Shown here in pieces: positions 1-6,169 of a stretch of DNA of 14,088 nt. The position numbers were made by a program, and so were the translations under genes. Positions within the stretch are counted from its first letter, which is position 1. Each line of letters opens with the position of its first letter. The notes under the pieces were generated by a model, which was not told the origin of the DNA, made no database searches, and saw only the letters and a program-made list of their open reading frames with translations. The stretch covers positions 1-14,088 of the forward strand of contig CAXDOZ010000060.1 of NCBI GenBank assembly GCA_963991145.1, given 5' to 3'. Source of the stretch: CAXDOZ01 sp963991145 (GTDB taxonomy: Bacteria; Bacteroidota; Bacteroidia; Chitinophagales; JABDMM01).

Positions 1-53
1 AAGAGGAAAAAGAAGAGGAAGAAAAGGATGATGATTTAAACACATATAACTAA
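1..53 (+). CDS. C-terminal end of an upstream gene, probably cbb3 oxidase assembly protein CcoS (partial)
   Basis: The only open plus-strand frame that fits runs from base 3 to a TAA at 51-53. It encodes a very acidic tail that reads E-E-K-E-E-E-E-K-D-D-D-L-N-T-Y-N. The N-terminal part lies off the left edge, so no domain is visible. In Bacteroidota, the small single-span protein CcoS and the copper ATPase CcoI commonly precede ccoNO, and CcoS proteins often end in a charged tail. The CcoS call therefore rests on position and composition, not on homology that can be seen here. The next gene starts 109 bp downstream, so the two need not share a transcript. Confidence 0.45.
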   Translation, partial: EEKEEEEKDDDLNTYN

Positions 54-73
54 AATTTAAGCCATGACAAACC

Positions 74-111
74 TGTGACTTTTCTCATCGGTTTGTGTGA
101 CTCTAGTCATA
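74..111 (+). promoter_or_regulatory. Tandem CRP/FNR-like dyads upstream of the cbb3 operon
   Basis: Two copies of a TGTGA-N6-TCATn pattern are visible: TGTGA at 74-78 with TCATC at 85-89, and TGTGA at 96-100 with TCATA at 107-111. They begin exactly 22 bp apart, about two helical turns. The second has near-perfect dyad symmetry (TGTGACT, two bases, AGTCATA; six of seven arm pairs match). The pattern resembles the CRP-family consensus TGTGA-N6-TCACA. cbb3 operons are commonly controlled by FNR or FixK regulators of that family. Binding here is inferred. Confidence 0.4.
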
Positions 112-133
112 ACCCCCCAATCTATGACTAGAG
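101..133 (+). repeat. 11-bp perfect inverted repeat (possible hairpin)
   Basis: The arms CTCTAGTCATA (101-111) and TATGACTAGAG (123-133) are exact reverse complements, separated by an 11-base C-rich loop. The transcript could form a stable hairpin, but only a short T4 run follows at 136-139. As a terminator for the upstream gene it is therefore weak. The left arm overlaps the second CRP/FNR-like dyad, so the symmetry may instead reflect DNA-level binding. The repeat itself is certain; its function is not. Confidence 0.6.
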
Positions 134-140
134 ACTTTTG
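133..140 (+). promoter_or_regulatory. Candidate Bacteroidota -7 element for the cco operon
   Basis: GACTTTTG at 133-140 matches the Bacteroidota -7 consensus TAnnTTTG at five of six specified positions. No TTG is seen at the expected -33 spacing. If transcription starts about 5 bases downstream, near 145-146, the dyad centred at 103.5 would lie at about -42, the usual place for a class II activator. A missing -33 element together with an activator site would be coherent, but this is inference from short motifs. Confidence 0.25.
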
Positions 141-162
141 AGGAACAAAATTTTACCCCCGT

Positions 163-2322
163 ATGAAACTTGACCATTTCAAGTACGATAACAAGATTGT
201 AAATGCATTCATTATCGTAACCGTTGTTTGGGGAATTGTTGGGATGCTAGTAGGACTTATCATTGCGACCCAGCTATTCCACCCTGAACTGAACAACATT
301 ACCAAATTCACCACTTTTGGAAGGCTTAGACCACTGCATACAAATGCGGTGATTTTTGCATTTGTAGGTAATGGAATTTTTGCCGGTGTCTATTACTCGC
401 TGCCGCGATTATTAAAGACACCAATGTGGAGTAAAGCCCTTAGTTGGATACACTTCTGGGGCTGGCAGCTCATCATTGTTGCAGCGGCGATCACTCTTCC
501 ATTAGGATTCACTACTTCTAAGGAGTACGCTGAGCTAGAGTGGCCAATTGATATTGCAATCACCTTGATCTGGGTAGTGTTCGGTTTGAACATGTTGGGA
601 ACGATCTTCACCAGAAGAGAGCGTCACATGTATGTTGCTGTTTGGTTCTACATAGCCACATTTGTTACGGTAGCGTTGCTTCACGTGGTGAACTCATTTG
701 AGATGCCTGTCCATATGTGGAAGAGCTACTCAGTTTATGCGGGAGTTCAGGATGCATTGGTTCAATGGTGGTATGGTCACAATGCGGTGGCATTCTTCCT
801 AACCACACCCTATCTGGGACTGATGTATTACTTCCTGCCGAAGGCAGCGAACAGGCCGGTCTATTCATACCGACTTTCGATCATTCACTTCTGGGCCCTG
901 ATCTTCATCTATATCTGGGCTGGTCCTCACCACCTTCTTTACAGCTCTCTTCCAGGTTGGGCTCAAAGTTTAGGAGTAGTATTCTCAGTAATGCTGATTG
1001 CTCCAAGTTGGGGAGGTATGTTGAATGGATTGCTTACCCTGCGAGGTGCGTGGGATAGAGTGAGAGAAGATCCGATTCTTAAGTTCCTCGTAGTTGCGGT
1101 TACCGCTTATGGTATGTCAACTTTCGAAGGTCCTATGCTTTCATTCAAAAGCGTAAATGCATTATCTCACTTTACCGATTGGACCATCGCTCACGTTCAC
1201 GTTGGTGGACTTGGATGGAACGGATTTATGATCTTCGGTATCTTCTACTGGTTAGTACCAAAGATCTTCCAAACTAAGATCTACTCGAAGAGACTTGCAA
1301 ACTTCCACTTCTGGATCGGAACACTTGGAATCATTGTTTATGTGCTTCCGATGTATTGGGCTGGTTTCACTCAAAGCTTGATGTGGAAGCAATTCGATGC
1401 AGATGGATACCTGGTTTATGGAAACTTCCTTGAAACAGTAACTCAGCTGATCCCAATGTATCAGATGAGAGCATTAGGTGGATTAATGTACTTCGCCGGG
1501 GTGATCGTAATGGCTTACAACCTGATAGCAACTGCTCGTCAGGGTAGCCTATTGGCTTACGAAGAGGCAAGTGCTCCTCCAATGGAAGGACCTGCTCCTG
1601 CGATGGGTACCAGCTACTGGCACAGATGGTTAGAGGCTCGTCCAAGAACTTTCATCATCCTGACTTTCATTGCAATTGCTATTGGAGGTGCAGCAGAGAT
1701 CATTCCTCAGTATCTGGTCAAGACCAATGTATCTACAATTGAATCAGTTCAGCCTTACACACCACTAGAACTAGCTGGTAGAGATATTTATATCGAAGAG
1801 GGATGTGTTGGTTGTCACAGTCAGATGATCCGTCCTTTCAGATCAGAGACCAAGCGCTACGGAGAGTACTCTAAAGCTGGTGAGTATGTATATGACTTCC
1901 CATTCCTTTGGGGATCTAAGAGAACTGGTCCGGATCTATTGAGAGTTGGAGGAAAGTACAACAACTCATGGCACTTCAACCACATGTACGATCCAAGGAT
2001 CACGAGTCCGGGATCCATCATGCCGCAGTACCCACACATGATCGATGATGATCTTGATTACAGTGATATACCTAAGAAGATCACAGTTCTAAGATCACTT
2101 GGAGTACCATATCCGGACGGATATGAAGACCAGGCGATCGCAGATCTTGAAGCTCAGGCTCAGGAGATCGTTGATGACCTGGCAACAGCAGAGATTGAGA
2201 TTGCTCCGAATAAGAAGATCATCGCGATGATCGCTTATCTGCAGAGACTGGGAACTGATATTAAAGTGAAGCCCGAGCAGGTTGAAGAAACCGAAGAGGC
2301 AGAAACTGCAATGGCAAACTAA
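163..2322 (+). CDS. ccoNO: cbb3-type cytochrome c oxidase, fused subunits I and II (CcoN-CcoO)
   Basis: This inner-membrane protein would be the catalytic core of a high-affinity cbb3 oxidase, reducing O2 to water and pumping protons. Residues 1 to about 465 are CcoN, with many membrane spans. Ligands visible by family pattern are H59 and H346 (low-spin heme b), H206, H256 and H257 (CuB) and H344 (heme b3). Y250 is at the position of the tyrosine that is cross-linked to the CuB histidine in this family. Residues from about 490 to 719 are CcoO: one membrane span (about 495-515), a CVGCH heme c site (C548, C551, H552) and a likely axial methionine at M620. In proteobacteria CcoN and CcoO are separate proteins. 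Here they are joined in one 719-residue frame by a linker rich in Pro, Ala and Gly near 465-485. The C-terminus is acidic. There is no Shine-Dalgarno sequence before the ATG, and a C5 run lies 2 bases upstream. ccoQ follows after 11 bp. Confidence 0.97.
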   Translation: MKLDHFKYDNKIVNAFIIVTVVWGIVGMLVGLIIATQLFHPELNNITKFTTFGRLRPLHTNAVIFAFVGNGIFAGVYYSLPRLLKTPMWSKALSWIHFWGWQLIIVAAAITLPLGFTTSKEYAELEWPIDIAITLIWVVFGLNMLGTIFTRRERHMYVAVWFYIATFVTVALLHVVNSFEMPVHMWKSYSVYAGVQDALVQWWYGHNAVAFFLTTPYLGLMYYFLPKAANRPVYSYRLSIIHFWALIFIYIWAGPHHLLYSSLPGWAQSLGVVFSVMLIAPSWGGMLNGLLTLRGAWDRVREDPILKFLVVAVTAYGMSTFEGPMLSFKSVNALSHFTDWTIAHVHVGGLGWNGFMIFGIFYWLVPKIFQTKIYSKRLANFHFWIGTLGIIVYVLPMYWAGFTQSLMWKQFDADGYLVYGNFLETVTQLIPMYQMRALGGLMYFAGVIVMAYNLIATARQGSLLAYEEASAPPMEGPAPAMGTSYWHRWLEARPRTFIILTFIAIAIGGAAEIIPQYLVKTNVSTIESVQPYTPLELAGRDIYIEEGCVGCHSQMIRPFRSETKRYGEYSKAGEYVYDFPFLWGSKRTGPDLLRVGGKYNNSWHFNHMYDPRITSPGSIMPQYPHMIDDDLDYSDIPKKITVLRSLGVPYPDGYEDQAIADLEAQAQEIVDDLATAEIEIAPNKKIIAMIAYLQRLGTDIKVKPEQVEETEEAETAMAN

Positions 2323-2333
2323 AGGATAGAACG

Positions 2334-2528
2334 ATGTATAAAGAAGTATTAAGAAGTCTGGAAGGCATTGGATTATTCCCTGCCATATCCTTGATCATAT
2401 TTTTTGGTCTGTTCACCATCATGTTCATCTATGCTTTCACCTCCAGAAAGAAGTTCATGGACCACATGAGTGAGCTACCGCTTGAAGACGGAACAGAGAA
2501 TTCGAACTTAACCCCCGAAAAAGAATAG
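2334..2528 (+). CDS. ccoQ: cbb3 oxidase small subunit CcoQ (FixQ)
   Basis: This 64-residue protein has one hydrophobic span at about residues 13-34, then a basic SRKK stop-transfer segment and an acidic cytoplasmic tail. That layout fits CcoQ/FixQ, a small accessory subunit that stabilises the cbb3 complex. Sequence conservation in this family is low, so the call leans heavily on position: it lies between ccoNO (11 bp upstream) and ccoP (2 bp downstream). An AAAGGA stretch 7 bases before the ATG could serve as a weak ribosome binding site. Confidence 0.85.
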   Translation: MYKEVLRSLEGIGLFPAISLIIFFGLFTIMFIYAFTSRKKFMDHMSELPLEDGTENSNLTPEKE

Positions 2529-2530
2529 AC

Positions 2531-3502
2531 ATGAAAAGATTCCTTCCAATTATCCTGATCCTGCTTAGCAGCATGAGTGTAATGGCTCAAGTTGCGGGTG
2601 CAGAGGCTCCTGAAGGATCATTCTTTGAGACATATGCCAGAGAGATCACAATTGCACTGATCATTGGTGCTTCCATTGTGCTGGTGTTTGGTTTCTTCAT
2701 GGTATGGCAGCAGATCGTTTCGATCCACCGTCATCTTTCAAAGAACGAGCACTATAAAGAATCTCTTGAGCATGATAAGTTCCCAAGGTGGTTCTATTTC
2801 GACTGGGATAAGATCAATCAATCTTTAACTGATGCAGTTCCTGTTCAGCAGGAGGATGACATCATGCTTGATCACGATTACGATGGCATCAAAGAGTTGA
2901 ATAATCACTTACCACCATGGTGGAAGTTCCTATTCTACTTCACTATAGTGCTTGGTGTAGCTTATTTCATTCACTACGAATGGCTTGGCACTGGAATGAA
3001 TCAATATGAGGAGTATCAGGCTGAGGTTGAACAAGCTGAAATTGAGATCGCTGCCAGAATGGAATTGATGGCAAACAGTGTCGATGAAACCAATGTGGAA
3101 TTGCTCGCTGACAACACAAACCTAATGGCCGGAAAAGAGGTCTTTAACCTTAACTGTATTGCCTGTCATGGCGAAGTTGCTCAGGGAACCAATGTAGGTC
3201 CAAACCTTACAGATATGTACTGGATACACGGAGGAGACATCAAGGATGTATTCAAGAGTGTGAAGTATGGTTTCGAAGGTAAGATGGTGCCATGGGGCGA
3301 GCAATTGAGACCTTCTGAGATCCAGCAGGTTGCCAGTTATGTATTGAGTCTGCAGGGAAGTGAGCCTGCAAATGCAAAAGCTCCTGAAGGGGAGTATTAC
3401 GATCCAAATGCTGCTGTAGAAGCTGAAGAACCAGAAGTAGAAGACGTGCCGGCAGACACAACTGAAGCAACTGAGGAAGAGGTAGTAGCAGTAGCAGAAT
3501 AA
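2531..3502 (+). CDS. ccoP: cbb3 oxidase subunit III, single-heme cytochrome c (CcoP)
   Basis: CcoP feeds electrons from soluble cytochrome c into the cbb3 core. Residues 1-20 are a hydrophobic segment ending in a signal-peptidase-like M-A-Q, so it may be a cleaved signal or an extra anchor. A second span lies at about 38-58. The CcoP hallmark LPPWWK (127-132) leads into a third span at about 131-148. A short coiled, acidic stretch (157-180) comes before one cytochrome c domain with CIACH (C209, C212, H213) and a likely axial M252. Proteobacterial CcoP carries two CXXCH sites; only one is present here, so the protein is probably mono-heme. The last 40 or so residues are an acidic tail rich in Glu, Val and Ala. 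It starts 2 bp after ccoQ. Confidence 0.95.
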   Translation: MKRFLPIILILLSSMSVMAQVAGAEAPEGSFFETYAREITIALIIGASIVLVFGFFMVWQQIVSIHRHLSKNEHYKESLEHDKFPRWFYFDWDKINQSLTDAVPVQQEDDIMLDHDYDGIKELNNHLPPWWKFLFYFTIVLGVAYFIHYEWLGTGMNQYEEYQAEVEQAEIEIAARMELMANSVDETNVELLADNTNLMAGKEVFNLNCIACHGEVAQGTNVGPNLTDMYWIHGGDIKDVFKSVKYGFEGKMVPWGEQLRPSEIQQVASYVLSLQGSEPANAKAPEGEYYDPNAAVEAEEPEVEDVPADTTEATEEEVVAVAE

Positions 3503-3508
3503 AATGCT

Positions 3509-4921
3509 ATGAGCACTGAGCCAGAGATCATTGATGAGGAAGGCGGCTTTAGAGACGTACTCTCAACAGTAGACGAACAGGGAAAGAGAATTTGGCTTTA
3601 CCCAAAGAAGCCATCCGGAAAGCTTTACGATTACCGGAAGATCGTTAGTTACATCTTACTCGCTTTTCTTTTTGCTGCACCTTTCTTAAAGATCGATGGC
3701 CATCCTGTATTCCTGTTTAACATCCTTGAAAGGAAGTTTATAATCTTCGGCCAGGTATTCTGGCCTCAAGATTTCTATCTATTCGGAATTGGGATGATTG
3801 CATTCTTCGTGTTTATCATCCTCTTCACAGTAGTCTTCGGACGAGTATGGTGCGGCTGGGCCTGTCCTCAAACTATCTTTCTGGAGATGCTTTTCCGCCG
3901 CGTTGAATACGCCATTGATGGTGATGCGGTAAAGCAAAAGCGCTTAAGAGAGTCTCCATGGAATGCCGAGAAGATCCGCAAGCGAACTATCAAGTACTTC
4001 ATTTTTGCCATATTCTCATTTATTATCGCTCATACAGTCCTCGCATGGATTGTAGGGGTAGACAATCTCTGGGAAATGGTCACCTCTCCTCCGGAGGAGC
4101 ATCCAATGAGCTTTGTAGCCATGCTCGCCACAACCGGGATCATCTTTGGAATATATACTCGATTCAGAGAGCAAATGTGCACCACCTTCTGTCCTTATGG
4201 AAGATTGCAAGGCGTATTGCTTGGGAACGATTCTTTAGTTGTCGCTTATGATTACAAAAGAGGTGAGCCAAGAGGTAGGATCAATAGAAGAAAAGAGCAG
4301 GAGCTCGGCGATTGTATCGATTGCAATGAATGTGTGAAGGTCTGCCCCACCGGGATTGATATTCGCAATGGTACACAACTGGAGTGCGTTAACTGCACTG
4401 CCTGTATCGATGCGTGTAACACGATTATGGACAAGGTTGACCGCCCGAGAGAGCTGATCACCTTTGCCACGGAGAACAACATCAAGGAGGGAACCAAATT
4501 CAAGGTTACCGCAAGGATGAAAGCCTATGTAGCCCTTCTTGTTGTTATTGTTGGAGTCCTTATGACACTGACCTTTACAAGGTCTGATATTCAAACCACT
4601 GTGCTTAGAAGTCCGGGAATGCTCTACCAGGAGCACGATGATGGCCGATATAGCAATCTGTACGAAGTACAACTGATCAATAAGACATTCAATGATATGG
4701 TGGTGGAGTTGGTTCCTGAGAATCCAAATGCTGAGATTCTAATGGTTGGAGTAAAGGGTCCATTGATGATACCGTCTTCAGATAAGACAAACAGCATGTT
4801 CTTCGTCTATCTCCCACCAGATGAATTGGATGGAAGAAAGACAGTTGTGCCTATTTTAGTGAAGTCAGAAGGAGAAGTGATCGATAAGATCAAGACAAAC
4901 TTCCTGGGACCTATCAATTAA
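3509..4921 (+). CDS. ccoG: cbb3 oxidase assembly ferredoxin-like protein CcoG (FixG/RdxA family)
   Basis: This is an integral membrane iron-sulfur protein involved in maturation of cbb3 oxidase; work on the family links it to reduction of Cu(II) for CuB insertion. Membrane spans are visible near residues 45-61, 89-111, 163-183, 200-216 and 338-355. Cysteine motifs in order are CGWAC (C115, C119), CTTFC (C224, C228), and two ferredoxin-type clusters at C269/C272/C275/C279, followed by a proline, and C293/C296/C299/C303. The C-terminal 100 or so residues form an Ig-like periplasmic domain. The length of 470 residues is normal. It starts 6 bp after ccoP and ends 5 bp before fixH, so it is cotranscribed with them. 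Confidence 0.96.
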   Translation: MSTEPEIIDEEGGFRDVLSTVDEQGKRIWLYPKKPSGKLYDYRKIVSYILLAFLFAAPFLKIDGHPVFLFNILERKFIIFGQVFWPQDFYLFGIGMIAFFVFIILFTVVFGRVWCGWACPQTIFLEMLFRRVEYAIDGDAVKQKRLRESPWNAEKIRKRTIKYFIFAIFSFIIAHTVLAWIVGVDNLWEMVTSPPEEHPMSFVAMLATTGIIFGIYTRFREQMCTTFCPYGRLQGVLLGNDSLVVAYDYKRGEPRGRINRRKEQELGDCIDCNECVKVCPTGIDIRNGTQLECVNCTACIDACNTIMDKVDRPRELITFATENNIKEGTKFKVTARMKAYVALLVVIVGVLMTLTFTRSDIQTTVLRSPGMLYQEHDDGRYSNLYEVQLINKTFNDMVVELVPENPNAEILMVGVKGPLMIPSSDKTNSMFFVYLPPDELDGRKTVVPILVKSEGEVIDKIKTNFLGPIN

Positions 4922-4926
4922 GAGTT

Positions 4927-5364
4927 ATGAGTTGGAAATACAAGATCACGATACTTTACCTTGGATTTGTGGGCATGATGGTCTTCATGGTTGTAATGGC
5001 TATTCAGCAAGACTTTTATCTGGTTAGAGAAGATTACTACGAGGCTGATCTAAGCTACGAGGAGAAGTATCAACGCACCCAAAATGCTTTATCCTTAAGT
5101 GGTGATCTTGAGATTGAATACGACGGTAGCAGCAAGCTGACCATTTACCTTCCTTCAGAACTCGCAGAAAAGGAATTGGAGGGTCAGATCCATTTGTATA
5201 AGCCTAATGATGCCAATCTGGATCAGAAGACCGATATCTCCGGTGTGACCGGTGAAAGCCTTGTTTTTAATGTCGGGGAGCTTCAAAGTGGACTCTGGGA
5301 GATCCGCTTAGACGTAGATACAGATGAAGAAGGCTTCTATTTCCAGAAGGAGTTCAGCATCTAA
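4927..5364 (+). CDS. fixH: FixH family protein (CcoH), cbb3 oxidase assembly
   Basis: This 145-residue protein has one N-terminal membrane span (about residues 7-27) and a periplasmic beta-rich domain. After the span comes the sequence L-V-R-E-D-Y-Y-E, close to the conserved DYY motif that follows the membrane anchor in FixH/CcoH proteins. FixH is needed for stable assembly of cbb3 oxidase. Its place right after ccoG is standard for fixGH. The TAA stop overlaps the next ATG by one base (TAATG at 5362-5366), so translation of the two genes is probably coupled. Confidence 0.9.
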   Translation: MSWKYKITILYLGFVGMMVFMVVMAIQQDFYLVREDYYEADLSYEEKYQRTQNALSLSGDLEIEYDGSSKLTIYLPSELAEKELEGQIHLYKPNDANLDQKTDISGVTGESLVFNVGELQSGLWEIRLDVDTDEEGFYFQKEFSI

Positions 5365-6101
5365 TGGACCTTTTGCTTCCGGCTTTCTTGCTGGGTTTTG
5401 CTGGTAGCTTGCACTGTGTGGGCATGTGTGGCCCCATTGTTTTAGCCCTTCCGGTCCGATTTCAATCCAGTTTTCTTCTCAACAGATTGCAGTATAACCT
5501 CGGTAGAATAAGCACCTATGCTATTCTTGGTTTTTTTGTTGGTTTTATTGGTCTGGGAGCTAAACTGGCTCAGATCCAACAACCCTTATCCATTGCTTTA
5601 GGGATATTGGTGATCATACTTTACTTCAGCTCTGGAAGTCTAAATTTCGAAGGAAAGCTCGGTGCCTGGGTAAATAAGCAAATCGTTTCCAGAATGCGCT
5701 CTGCACTTGGGGAAACAGGTAAGAAGGGGTCGGGATTCAGCTTTTTTGGGCTTGGCTCTCTAAATGGTCTTCTACCATGCGGGCTCGTTTACATTGGGCT
5801 AATTGGAAGCACAGGTAATGCCGATCCTGTAAAGTCTGCAGCTTTCATGGCTGTTTTCGGCTTAGGGACTCTTCCAGCAATGATCGGGGTGAATTACTTT
5901 GGAGAGTGGTTTAAAGAGAAGATTCTCAACAGATCCAGGATAATCATTCCGGTTTTTGTGATCCTTTTCGGTTCCCTCTTAATTCTTAGAGGTCTTGACC
6001 TCGGAATCCCATATTTGAGCCCTAAACTAAGCACTGTTCAACAAGAAGGTAGTTCATGCCATAAGGAGATCATCAGAATCGATGATTTTTACAGGGATTA
6101 G
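5364..6101 (+). CDS. DsbD/SafE-like membrane protein, probable metal or thiol transport for oxidase assembly
   Basis: This 245-residue polytopic protein has about six hydrophobic spans. It belongs to the group usually labelled sulfite exporter TauE/SafE or DsbD_2 (a CcdA/DsbD-like transmembrane domain). The first span holds H17-C18-V-G-M-C22-G and the mid-protein span holds L-L-P-C139-G-L. These two cysteine sites match the paired intramembrane cysteines of that fold. A further S-C232-H lies in the C-terminal tail. Genes of this type end many Bacteroidota cco operons, where a role in copper supply or thiol redox is inferred. Sulfite export is not supported by anything seen here. It is the last gene of the tight operon; the next gene starts 68 bp later. 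Confidence 0.85.
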   Translation: MDLLLPAFLLGFAGSLHCVGMCGPIVLALPVRFQSSFLLNRLQYNLGRISTYAILGFFVGFIGLGAKLAQIQQPLSIALGILVIILYFSSGSLNFEGKLGAWVNKQIVSRMRSALGETGKKGSGFSFFGLGSLNGLLPCGLVYIGLIGSTGNADPVKSAAFMAVFGLGTLPAMIGVNYFGEWFKEKILNRSRIIIPVFVILFGSLLILRGLDLGIPYLSPKLSTVQQEGSSCHKEIIRIDDFYRD

Positions 6102-6147
6102 ACCCTATTTTCATTAAAGACTTTTCCTATATTGGAAGCGGCTGTCC

Positions 6148-6164
6148 TAGATTTTTAAAATCTA
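6148..6164 (+). repeat. AT-rich palindrome, 8-bp arms, just before a start codon
   Basis: TAGATTTT and AAAATCTA flank a single central T and are perfect reverse complements. The element ends 5 bases before the ATG of the downstream secreted protein. It could be an operator, or it could be chance in an AT-rich leader. As an RNA hairpin it would be weak, and it has no T-run of its own to act as a terminator. Confidence 0.4.
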
Positions 6165-6169
6165 ACACT

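Noticed and set aside
393..2039. Several minus- and plus-strand open frames inside ccoNO, up to 113 codons
   Set aside because: They lie in other frames of a well-conserved gene, show no domain, signal or plausible leader, and read as shadows of the real coding frame.
4235..4672. A 145-codon minus-strand frame opposite ccoG
   Set aside because: It is fully inside ccoG, whose cysteine motifs and length are intact. The antisense product has no recognisable feature.
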